64,000 bases of DNA from Bedellia somnulentella (Eukaryota > Arthropoda > Insecta > Lepidoptera > Bedelliidae), in assembly GCA_963576735.1 (NCBI GenBank), contig OY755197.1, positions 2,182,501 through 2,246,500 of the forward strand. Reading direction: 5' to 3'. Each line of letters starts with the position of its first letter. Positions within the stretch are counted from its first letter, which is position 1. Shown one piece after another: positions 44,901 to 57,400 of the stretch. The translations under genes were made by a program, and so were the position numbers. The notes beneath the pieces are model-generated. The model was not told the origin of the DNA, made no database searches, and worked only from the letters and a program-made list of their open reading frames with translations.

Positions 44901-47900
44901 GGATATTATGTGGGAGTAATCATAATGGATGTTGTGTATATCCCTCTCGTATACAGAGGCGAAGAATTCTGCGAACATGTTACATACATTTTCAGGTCCA
45001 CTGACAGAGTTTTTTCCTAGAAACATAGTGTTAGGTATGGAATTATTGTACTTTTTCGACTTTACAAACGAGAAAAACAACCTATTATTTGAATCAAGAG
45101 AGGCTTCTATACTTTCAACATAACTAGAATAGCAATCTTTAATTAATTGTTTAGATCTAGCACGAAGTAAGGAAAATTCGTCGTAGTCACGTGGGTTTCC
45201 GTACTTTTTATATCTTTTATGTATTTTTTTCTTATCTTCGATACATTGCTTTAACGGTTCGGAAAACCAAATTGGATATGAGTAGGTATTAATATTTTTC
45301 AGTGGTGTATTTTCAGAAATAATTTTATTTAAGGTAGAATAGAACAAGTCTATGTTACAGTTTATATCACGACCGCCCAAAAGCTCTAACCAGTTTACCT
45401 CTTCAATCGATTTGACACATTGAGCTATATTGCATTTTCTAAAATTAAAAACTCTTTTCCTCAGTGGTTTAAGAGGTTTAGGACCATTAATAATATCTAC
45501 CTCGAAAGCGGGATGATGGACGTCTGTTTTAGATATACCAATACATTGCTTGAGTTTTAGATTAAAGTCATCACACAAAAACAAGTCTAACGTACGTATA
45601 TGTATGTATGTCTTTTGTTAAAATCATTTGAAGTGTCGTACCCTTGGTTGCCTTATCAGAAATCTACCAGATATGTAGTGTGTCATTCTCAGCCACGGTA
45701 AGAATCACACCAGTATGGGTAGACATGTCCATACTTATTTTGAAGTATGTATTCCATAAAGGCGTTACACCACAGTATATAGCAAAGATGCAATTTAAGA
45801 ATAAAAAAGAAAAACACGACAAAATAAAGTCGTATTTTACCAATAGTCTCGGGCAAGTCTACCTGGTCCACAGACACCCTAATCAGTTAAGTAGCTGTTT
45901 TTTTGTTTCCATCCGAATTGCCCAAATATTACTCATACCGTCTCAATACCCATAGTCGCCTCTTACGACAGTATAAAGCTGTCCACAGATTCTTGATATC
46001 ACACATACAAATATACTCACGGCTAGAAGGGGTAACCATCCCCTAGAAGGGGGTAACCAGAGCTAAGGAATCACAAATTCCTCAGCCACTTTTGGAAGTT
46101 GAGTGGGGAAAAGATGGTAAAAATAAAGGTTTTTGGTGATGGGTCTCCAACCGCATCGCCCAAAAATCCAATAAAACGCCCCAATACCCTCAATCGCCTC
46201 TTACGACACGAAAGGGGTAGCGACATTCTAAGCCGGCACTACGCGGTCAACCTAACATCCTTACTTATATTATAAATGGTGAGTTTGTTTGTTTGTTTTT
46301 TCCGCTTTACGCCGTAACTACTGAACCGATTTCCTTGTGCTTTATACCGCAATATAACCGAATACCACGCGGGCGAAGCCGTGGGCGGAAAGCTAGTATT
46401 TTGTAAAAACCGCTTACCAACAAGGTTCTCAGGCAAGTATTCCTGGTCCACGGACACCCTCATCAGGTCGGACAGCAAAGCGCCGTGGCCGACGCTGGAC
46501 ATGCGTCGGTGGCCGCGGGTGGACTTCTGATCGCGACCGTTTTTTTGTTCGGGAGGTTTCGATGGCTTCTTTGGTAGATCTGGGGACTGGGGAGAAAATG
46601 GGTTTATGAGAAACGATTTTTAGCCTTACGGTAAGATTAAAAATGTAACATTTACATTCTTTGGTTGATGGATCTATGGTAGAAATGAGAGTCTTACGGA
46701 AGTTGTGCTTAGTCATGTGACAGTATACAGATCACGTGAGTACACTGTCCAAGCAGAACGTGGATACTGTGAACACCAGGTGACAGTATCACGTGAAGTT
46801 CAGAAGTATAAGTACCTCTGCCAACCCATTTGGACACATACGGTGTGAATGCTTTAGTCTTGAGGTAAGTCTGATTTAAATAAGTTGTCTCACAGTATTT
46901 AACTTATATTAAGGACATTCAAATAAATATTAATAATATTGGAGGAATTGTTTACCGCAATTACGCATATTGAATTACTTAACTAAATTAAGTTACCTAA
47001 TTTAATAAATACCTTCAAAACCTTAGTTTCCTGCCAAGGTGCAGCTTTCGTATACATCGGTTCTTGCAATTTCGTCGGAACCGATTTGGCAGAAGATGTG
47101 TCTGCTGGTTTTAAAGCTGATATCGTTTTGGTTTCCGCTTTCGCTGGTTCCGTTATTTTCAGAGAGGATTTCGGTTCGATGGGTTCCTGGAGATAAAAAT
47201 GATTATTTTATTAAATAGGAACAAAAAAAGAGAGGTTTTTTTGTCATAGTACATCACAATGGCCAATTTTGTAAACCACGAACACCGGATTTGAAACCAA
47301 ACGCATCGCACGGAGCCAAAAGTGACTTATTCTACTTAGTTACATCAGCATTCCATCCACTACTACACCACATCACATTAATCACCACTAGTGACATTTT
47401 CGAGAATAACAAAACATCTCAAGAACGACTACCGAACGGCAGCTAGCAGTAATAACCATAAGACCCATCGTAACTTTATATCGCTTGTTCCCGCTCTCAC
47501 ACTCTCGGAACGTCACACTTTATCGTGCATGCTTCGACTCACAATATAACTAGTGTCGAGGTGGTTCTTGAATGATACGTTCTTTGGTGGAGTCGTTTTG
47601 TCTCTTTTAGCTAATCTAAATCTATTTTTATGCTAATAGATACTATTGTAAACATTAAATATTTTTAATCAGTCAGCCCGTGACCACGGTACTAGTAGAT
47701 CTGCCGAAATGTCGGGCTAACCAATTGATGTAATGTCTACAAACCACGAGAGTTTTAAAAGTGTACTATTGTAAAGTTTTTCAGTAAGATCATTTCAAAT
47801 CTCATTTCGGTTACGGAACGATACATTTTACATGAAAACTACTAGTGACATATATATGCGGAAAGAAACGCAACTTGAGTATTACCGATCGTTTAGCAAG

Positions 47901-50900
47901 TTTAAATAATGAATACGCCAATCGTACTTCAACATAGCTAGTTTTTGATCTCACTTTCATTTTGGTATCATTTTCCGTGCATGTATCAACTTTCTAGCTA
48001 GGAAGTTTAAATATTTCTTAGGTCATACCGCTGTATCGCTTGTTCCCATTCTCTCGCTCGTGGAAAGTGACGTTTCTACGTTCATGCATCGACCTACATT
48101 GGTACATACCTCGCTATTCCACCCATACGGCAATTTAGCCAGCTAGTCTTTCTCCAATACTGGTTTAGAGCTCGGCGGGGAACTAGTGTCGAGGTGGTTC
48201 TTGAATGAAACGTTCTTTGTGGGTTCGCACTTTGTCTCTTTTATGTGATCTTAACCTAGCTTAATGCTAATAGAAGCTTTTCTTAAGAAAAAAAAAACTA
48301 ACACGAATCTACTCTTTAACAACTATGGTTTTATACACACAACTGAAGAACGTTTACCGATCGCAAGAATTTCGCAATCAAGCTATTAAAATATCTCGCC
48401 TGATTAAATGTTGTTTACGCTTATTTTACTTCTAGATCGCTTGTTCAGCTTCTCACAGTCGTGTAAAGTGTTATTTGTTCGTGCATGTATCAATATTAAT
48501 TTGTCAACATGAGTGAACCTCTATATGATTACCTCGCTATTCCACCCATACGGCAACTTGGCCAGCTGGTCTTTCTCCAATACTGGTTTGGAGCTCGGCG
48601 GGGAACTAGTGTCGAGGTGGTTCTTGAATGATACGTTCTTAGTTGGCGAGTGGTAGAGTGTTTTAGTGAGAGATTCCGTTTTAGCAATTGTATCATATTT
48701 TATTTCGGTTTAAAAACGATATTTTTATGCGATTACTACTGACATCTCTCAGTATTAGAACGCAACTAATAATGCTAACCAATCGCAAGAATTTAGAAAG
48801 CTAAAAATTACGACAGCTAGCATATTCACATTCACATGGTTCTAAGCCTTATTATACCTCTATATAGCTTGTTCCCACTCTCGCACTCTCGGAACGTCAC
48901 ACTTTATCGTGCATGCTTCGACCTACAATAGTGAATCTCTACAAAACATACCTCGCTATTCCACCCATACGGCAACTTGGCCAGCTGGTCTTTCTCCAAT
49001 ACTGGTTTAGAGCTTGGCGGGGAACTAGTGTCGAGGTGGTTCTTGAATGAAACGTTCTTAGTTGGCTCGCGCTTTGTCTCTTTCGGTGGTGGTTCTTTTA
49101 CGGGTTCGGATTGTTGGGATTTCCTGAAAATGGAAAGAAATATAGAAAGGTTTATAAAATTTATTCCCGTTAATATTTTACCAAAAATAAACCGAAAATT
49201 ATTCAATTAAATTGAAAAAAAAAACATTGGGAAGCTCTACAAACTGAGGAAAAATAAAAGTATTAGAATCAAAATGGCAATGGTTGTATTTAATGTATCT
49301 CACCCTTTGTTGAACATGAATAAATCGCCATACATATAATTCATGTTAATGATCTATATACTAATGTTATAAAGAAGTAAAGTATACTAGTGGGTAACCG
49401 TGGCGCGACTACGTCGCGTCCTATAAAATGAGTTTATTTTGAAATTTTCCGACCAATCACAGCGCAGCTCTTTTTTTTAATTTCTAAAGATTTTTTCTGA
49501 TTGGCCGGTTTGAAAAAATTTCGACCAATCACAGCGCATCTCTGATCGCCTAAAGTTTGCGCGCGCTTATGACACTCAAGCAAAGTCTATGGGCCAAAAT
49601 CGAAACTTTGAAATTCTGTAACAATTAACTTAATCCAGTTACATCAGATGTCTGAATTTTGTGCACACCACGGCCGCAAACTGTACAAAACGATACCTGA
49701 ACCAAATTTCTAGCTTAACTCATCGCGTCACAGGCTTCCGGGCAAGAAAGAGGCTTACAGAAATAATATATAAAGATAACTACGATTGTTTGTTTGTAAG
49801 AATAACGCCCGATTTCTGAATTGAGTATTCAAGCTGAGAACGACTTAAGTATCGTTTTGTCTCATTCAGTTGTTAAGATTTCAATGCGACAGAACGATAC
49901 TTAAGTTGTATTTCCGAAAAATACCCATTATGAAAATTCTTTCAAAAACCGAAAGCTATACTTATTTGTTATACTATAATTTCTCCACGCAAGTGTGCAA
50001 TTGAAAAAAAGAGCTGAGCGATATGTTCGACTCGACTGAACTATCTTTATTGCAAATTATTATTTTAATTATTATGAAAATTTTGTTTTTTGATTTTTTT
50101 TATTCTGTGTGCGTACTTCTTATTTTTTTTTAACTAATACAATATATATCATGTCTTGATCAGTCTGAAAAATTTTATCAAGATCGGTCAAGCAGTTCAG
50201 GAGGAGTAGCGTATGAGTTTCTCTATGGTAAGTCTATGGAAAAGTTTTTGGCAATTTCTTCTAGATGTTAGAAAAAGTTCGATTTTTTTTTCCACTAAAA
50301 CCTGTAGGTACTTTGTGGCTATCAGCCTGTGAAATTTGGTTAAGATCTGTCAAGCGGTTCCGGAGGAGTAGTGTTCCATGGAAACGGCTAACCCGCGTAT
50401 AAGAGCTTCGCTCGACTTCGTCTCGCTCAGCTCAACAAGGTTTGAGCCGTGATTGTAGAACATTTAGATGTTTGAAGAAAATACTACCCGTGCCAAGCTG
50501 GCGGTCATTTGTAATATAATATATATTATAATATAATAAAACGATATAATATTAATATCTGGCGAGATCTGTCATCTAGTAATAATCCCTGTAAAACTCA
50601 CTTGTCATTCTGTATGTTCTGATACTCCACGTCAGCTCCGGCAGAAGCAGTCAAACTGCATACTGAAGTGATATCACTCGTTTCTGAAATAGAAAATATA
50701 GCAGTCAATTATCTTTGTAGTCTTTACCAAAGACTTGAAATGCGTCGGATCATATACAAGTATATGGGAACAGCAAAGATATATTGGCCAGCACATCCTG
50801 CTGTGTACCAACTTATAATTTTTATTCATGCTTATCTCGAACATTTACATACCGCGATGTAGGAATATGAGTGAGACGCTGTTATGTGCGAATGAGTCCG

Positions 50901-53900
50901 CAGTAGTGTGTCCTCTAACAGTACTCCCACAAGTATAGACTTTTATACATATTCCATGCCATCTTTTAATTATCATATATCAACTTAGTAAGATAACTGC
51001 CCTCTATGGTCTATCGGTACAGCTCTTGGCTTCAAATCGGTCGATCCTGGCTGCTATCATGTTAGTACTCGTTCTTTTACCAACCCGCAACAGGCCAGAA
51101 CGTGGTGGACTATGTAGTAAGGAAAATTAGTAAGAGAAATATGCGTACCTGGATGACTAAAATTATCCTTAGGCACTGGTAATCTTGTCCTCTGCATTCC
51201 TGGGGATTTGCTGTCAGTTTTCGAAGTCTCTGTCGAACCTGCTTCTCCCAACTTACTCAGTAGTATCTGTTGGTATATAATAAATGTTTCAATATGAATC
51301 TATGCCTTAACAATACGATATAAAAATACATAAACCATATTTATTTATATCAATATTAGAGGTTATCCAGTAATCAAAATTAAATAATAAATTTCAGTAA
51401 GACTATACAGGATGTGAAAAGACAAATGAGGGTTGATAAGATTATACTGAACAGCATTTTTTATCAGAACAACCTGATTAGAGCAATTGAAGTTTACATA
51501 AGGAACTGATATTAAAAAAATAAAATTGCTTCAACCAAGCTGGTCCCAGAGTAAAAGTTGTTAAAAAATATTTCCCAAACTACCCCTTGTTATTTTTTAC
51601 TGGTTTTTTTTTTTGGATTTGGGGTCGCGAGTATGTATCTTCGTTACACCCTAAAAATATTTTTGTATTTCTGAAGTTGTTGAAGATTCTCAAGCGACAG
51701 TGTTTTTTAAAATATCAAATTTCTTTATTTTCCTCACCTGAAGTTCATTCTCCTTAGCCTGCAGCGTCCGTCGATATCGGTTATTAAACTGCCTTAGTTC
51801 CTTCATCCGCCTCTCTAACTCTGGTCCTGGTGAACGACACTCATGTGTAGAGGCGGCTGGTCGTAAAGTGGCGCGGATTCGAGTCCCGCCCGGACCTCCT
51901 TGGCCATTGCGACGAAGTTCTAGCAGCTTTGGGGTTAAAAAAATAAGTTAGTAGGTGGAACATAGAGTGGATAGCTGGAAGTAGAGTGGTGAAAGAGATA
52001 TTTAGAGCCAATGTGGTTGGTGGTGTTAATGGAGGATGACCGCGCAAGACGTTGGAAAACCAGACAGAAAACGTTTTTATTCGGATGGAAGTGGTTCGCA
52101 CTAGATTTTATGAGCACATTCTCTATTTGACCCTTTGATTAATTATAAAATAGATATGGCACGTACTTATAACCTTCAACTGAAAAGAGGCATATTCTCA
52201 ACTACAAAGCACGCGAGCGAGACAAGCGCATGCTGCTGTCGTGCGTCTTGTACGCTACCGAACGACAGAGACAAACATATTTGATTCGAAAGTAGCGCGA
52301 GCGAGACAAGCGCATGCTGCTGTCGTGCGTCTTTGGGATACTCAGGGTCAAATTGTATCAACGACGATACCAGAATGCAAAATGGCGAACAAAGCAATAA
52401 GTGAATTTAAAAATATCATATTCTTTTTTAGTTTTTATGTAGTTACGAGTGAAAAGTGATTCCATGAGATTTGTTTTTTCTTTTGGAATAGTTTGCACAA
52501 CGTATAAAAGCACACGAAGGCATTTTTGGTAACCGCTATCTCGCTTAAAATAACAAAACTGTTTCTCCGAGTCACACACCTGTTCCTGTCACTTGTCGAT
52601 TGCGACTGAGCGCCTTTAGGCGACGTTAGCCTGTTTTAAAGGATCCACGCGCTAGAGGCGAGTCCCATATCTTCCGCTATATTGTTTTCATTAAAGATTT
52701 GACCTAAATGTGTCTTTCGAGGTCATCCTTTACTGATATTACCCTCCATACCGACTATATACCTTTTCGCTAATCAACTTTTATTAGTGATCATCCTCTC
52801 TATATTCCAGAACTATCTAAACATTCCCCTTTTTATCTTTTTTACGAAAATATGTATCACGCCACATCTTTCATTTCTCATATTAATCATTCTTGTCATA
52901 TTACTCTTTATTTTATTTTCATTTATTTAGGAAACAAACAGTCGTTTACATTACAAATGTACACAGTTATAAAAGAAACAATTAGACCTACAGCTCCATA
53001 AATTAATATTTTACACTTTTGTGTGCGGCAGGTAGGTACATCAGTATTGTTTTTATTTTCATACATCAGGGTTTATCAAGTACAATTAACCTAAGTAGAA
53101 AATTGGTTTAGAGAAATAACATGAAACTTTTATAAACATTTACATAACATATGAACAAACAAAAGAGATAAATGAAATTAAATTAAAAACGAATATCTTA
53201 ATTTAGAATATCTTACTTCGGTCTTCCACTTTTATAACAACGCTTTTATTCTGATTTTCAAACGGCTTGCGCAGCCGTCCTCTATTAACAGCACCATCCT
53301 AATTGGGTACATATCTCCTTCACCAATTTACTTTTATTCATCCTTATCAAAGTGCTTAAACCACCTTAATATTCACTTGACTATCATTTCAATCGACCTC
53401 ATAACCTTACATTACAAATTCTCTACTGCATTCACTTTCCTCTAAGCTTTTCTGCAAAACCCAATATTACCTTATAACAACCCTGACTTACCTTAGGCAC
53501 AAAAACGAGACAGAGTGTGGCCGTCGTACAAAATATGATGAACACCGAAATGAATATGAATAACGCGTCTTTGTGGTCGGCCAGTAACTGAAACAATAAG
53601 AAATATAACATAACATAACATATAACATAAACGTTCACGCCGAATATCCCCGAAGGGGTTGGCAGAGGTACTAATAGTTCTGAACATCACGTGACTTTGT
53701 CACCTGGTGTTCAGAGTACCCACGTTTTGCATGGACAGTGTACTCACGTGATAGGGGGCAGGCCTATCGCCGTTTTGTACGAATACACTGTCACATGACT
53801 AAGTACAACTCAGCCATGTGGGTTTCCTCACGATGTTTTCCCTCACCGTTAACAACCATGATAAATTAACCACACATATGTCTTTAGAAAAGACAAATTG

Positions 53901-54430
53901 GTGTAGGCCCGACCCAGGATTTGAACACTAGTCGTTTGCACGATAACCAAGTGTTCTACCCACTGGGCTATCACGGTTAAGAATATATACATACGGTAAT
54001 AAGAAATATATACATAAGTATTTTATTTTAACGTACGTTTAGCACTTTAGTTTGGTATATAATATCATTCCCACATTTTTACTCGTGGGTGATTCACGAG
54101 GCGATTTATCTATCTAGAGTTAGATTTCTCGGAGAAATTAAAATTACATTAAAGGTGGTCGGTCCCGGCTACTATCACGGTATACACTAGGCCAGCGTAG
54201 AGGATTCGAGTACATGGACTGCATTCAGATGGGAACTTATGTCGTTAAAGTAGTAATATGTAGTATCGGTTTTCTTGGTTCATGCTATGATGTGATGATG
54301 AATGATGAAGAATTTTGGTGTTCATTCACTCAGTTATCGGATTTTATCGAGCCCCGCAATGTTGTAGTTAGGACGACGCTAGATGAGTTTGTGTGTGTGT
54401 TTGTGCATGCGTAAAAGAGAAAGATAATTA

Positions 54431-54471
<41 letters not shown>

Positions 54472-57400
54472 GGAATTGATACGCCATTTTGAATTGGCAA
54501 TATAATTATATAAGTTGCGGTGATGATGATGTGTGTAATAGTTACCAGAGCCATGGGCGCGCCGGTGATGCACATGATGAGCACGTTGTAGACAGACAGA
54601 CCGATGTGCTTGGAATCGTTGAGAGCGGGAATTGACACGCTGCGAGTTTCCCAAGCTAAGAATGCGCCGAATAGCTGAAATAAATATTTTATGTAAGTTT
54701 GTATTATACTAGTACAGTACATACATGTACAATAGTTCGCAGAGTTTGCCAGTGCTAAAGAATCGGAAATTAACAGCTACTTTTTCAGGTTGAATGGTGA
54801 AAAGATGTGTTAGGAAAAATATTGGTAATGAATGGGTCTTCAGCCACTTCGCCCGAAAACTCATAAGAAAACGAGCCACCTAGTACAACACAACAAAGTT
54901 ATGATCCTGTAGTAAAGTAATTATGAAGATTCATATATTATCCCCTTAAACCATACCAGCTCAACTATCTTAGTAATATAGCCCAGGATTTGGTGAAAGC
55001 TGACAGTGTGGAATATAGAGAAATTCAAGATCAATTTGGTGTTAATCAAAACGATCATGAAGATAGAAAAGTTTTTGAACAAGAAGTTTGAAAGTCGACG
55101 TTGTGTGCTAGATAGAAAATTCCTTGAACAATGTAGTGTGGAAGATGACTTTGTGTGGCAGATACAAAAGTCGTGAACAATTTGGTGTGAAAGATTAAGT
55201 TGCGACTAAGATGGCAACAACCTAAAGAAAAAATTAAAGAAGAATCTGTTTGAAAGTTGACGTTGTGTACAAAACAGAAAAAAAGCCAATGGGTTATCCT
55301 GAACATGTTTGAGACAGATTGTTAGCACCGAAATAGCTTAAGAAGAACTGAATCAATTTAAAAAAATCTTTAAGTTAAGAAAGTTAGGTTACATGTATAG
55401 ATCAATATAGTAACAAAACATATCAAATATAATTACCAGTAATAATCCTTTGTATGCGTAAATGACTCCAATAAAAATGGACATCTTTCCAGACTGGCAG
55501 TATTCGTTCTCTTGAACTATCACAATGTCTTCGCTGGATGGGTGTGGCTAAAAAGATAAGAATTTTAAATCATATAAACTCAGAAACATACACATAAACT
55601 CACATCTATTAATCCCATAAAAGGGTATACAGAGTGTCAGAACTACAAATAAACATAACATAAACGTACACGCCGTTTATCCCCGAAGGGGTTGGCAGAG
55701 GTACCAATACTTCTGAACTCACATGGCAGCGCCATCTAGTGTCCAGAGAAGGTACCCACGTATTGCTTAGACAGTGTACCCACGTGATAGGGGGCAGGCC
55801 TATCGCCGTTTTGTACGAATACACTGTCACATGACTAAGTACAACTCAGCCATGTGGGTTTCCTCACGATGTTTTCCCTCACCGTTAACAACCATGATAC
55901 ATTAACCACACATATGACTTTAGAAAAGACGAATTGGTGTAGGCCCAACTACAAATAACTTAGGTCATTTTTGCTTGCTGAGTGGGGAAAATATTGTAAT
56001 ACAAAGGATGCTTGGTAATGGGTTTTCAACCTGCCCAACAATCAGTTACGTTCATTCGTCACACTTGTTGGGTGAGAGAAAACATCGGGGAAAAATCTAT
56101 AAAGCTCCACTTCAAAATATAATTAAGGCACACGCTTTGTTCCTTTAAATTGAAGATAAGTTATTCTACGAAAAACTTCAGCAAAGATTGGGTCATAAAA
56201 CTGTCTAGACGGCATATTCACGGCTATAAATCCGAAGAAAGGATAACCAGACTTTCGGAATTGAAAATTTCTTGTCACTTTCAGAAGTTGAGTGGTTAAA
56301 AGATAAAGCAAGTTGGTGAAGGGTCTCGAACCCCAAAACCCTTAATCGTCTCTTAAGACACCTTCGAGGAGAAATGGGTTATTTTAAATCTTTTTGTTCA
56401 TGAAAATTTCATGTGGGGATTATTACTAATAAATAAAGAATAAATAAAGGAAAGAAAAATTTCGACACAGGCGGGAATCGCAAACACTACTTAAACGTGT
56501 AAAAGAAACAAAGGATAGAAGAATTTCGCGCTGGCAGCCATTGACACGGTAGCTCAATTGGCAGAGCGACGGGGGCGTATACCCGAAGTCGCGGGTTCGA
56601 TTTCCGCCTGTGTCGAAATTTTTATTTCCTTTATTTATTAGAAATGGGTAAGTTTAGTACTATTAACCGACACTCAGCTATAGTAACAAAACTTACATAA
56701 GGTTCCATCTGCTTAGTTTCCCTATAGAAGGGGTCTGCGATCTGCCACGTCAGCATTATCGCCAGATCTATACACAGGAGCACTCCTACCACCATGAATA
56801 GTTGGTAGTCTTTTATCACCTGGAAAGAATAGAAAACTCTTCATTGCGCATAGTAGTAGCATCATTATATAGATAAAATACATATACATACATACATATA
56901 CTCACGGCTATAAATCCCTATAAAGGGTAGCCAGAGGTAAGGAATTAGAAATTCCTCAGCCACTTTTGGAAGTTGCGTGGGGAAAAGATGGTGAAATAAA
57001 GGTTGTTGGTGATGGGTCTCCGACCGCATCAATCCCTTAAAAGCTTAATGTTTGTGTGTCCGTAATGAATAGGCTCCGAAACCTCCGTATGGACTAGATC
57101 AAATCTTTCATGAATCCTCTTAATATCATAAGAGGTTAGCAGTAATCGTATAATACTACCCGTGCAAGGCCGGAGCAGGTCACAAGTTGTTTTGTAAAAA
57201 AACGCTGGCGTCATTTAAGTATATTATGTATATGTCATAGCAACTGACGTTTTAAGAAAGGTTCTAAAACAAAGCCGTCCACCCAGTGTTAGTAGGACAA
57301 AATAAATACATACATACATATACTCACGGCTATAAATCCCTTAACGGGGTAGCCAGAGCTTTGAAATGAGAAATTCCTCAGCCACTTTTGGAAGTTGATT

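Larger units (their letters stand above)
43017..45595 (-). mobile_element. LINE-2: 5'-truncated non-LTR retrotransposon in a SINE tail
   Basis: The 3' end on the minus strand is an (AATA)n-type tail, AATAAATAAATAAATA. GTATAT flanks both sides (43011-43016, 45596-45601). It is truncated inside the endonuclease domain ([10 protein letters not shown] at the 5' edge). It lies in intron 13 in the same orientation as the receptor gene. Confidence 0.88.
47480..49070 (-). repeat. Four-unit tandem array of exon 11 plus intron, about 420 bp per unit
   Basis: Exon-segment starts at 48952, 48533 and 48110 are 419 and 423 bp apart; a fourth, shortened unit follows. An intronic block recurs in each unit (GCTTGTTCCCACTCTCGCAC at 48868, related forms at about 48437, 48033 and 47483). 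Confidence 0.9.

Noticed and set aside
45841..45892. Exon 13 copy as a used cassette exon
   Set aside because: No usable acceptor gives an open frame in the needed phase; treated as decayed.
54330..54722. 130-codon ORF as a separate gene
   Set aside because: Contains exon 6 but runs through both splice sites into intron and the GA microsatellite.
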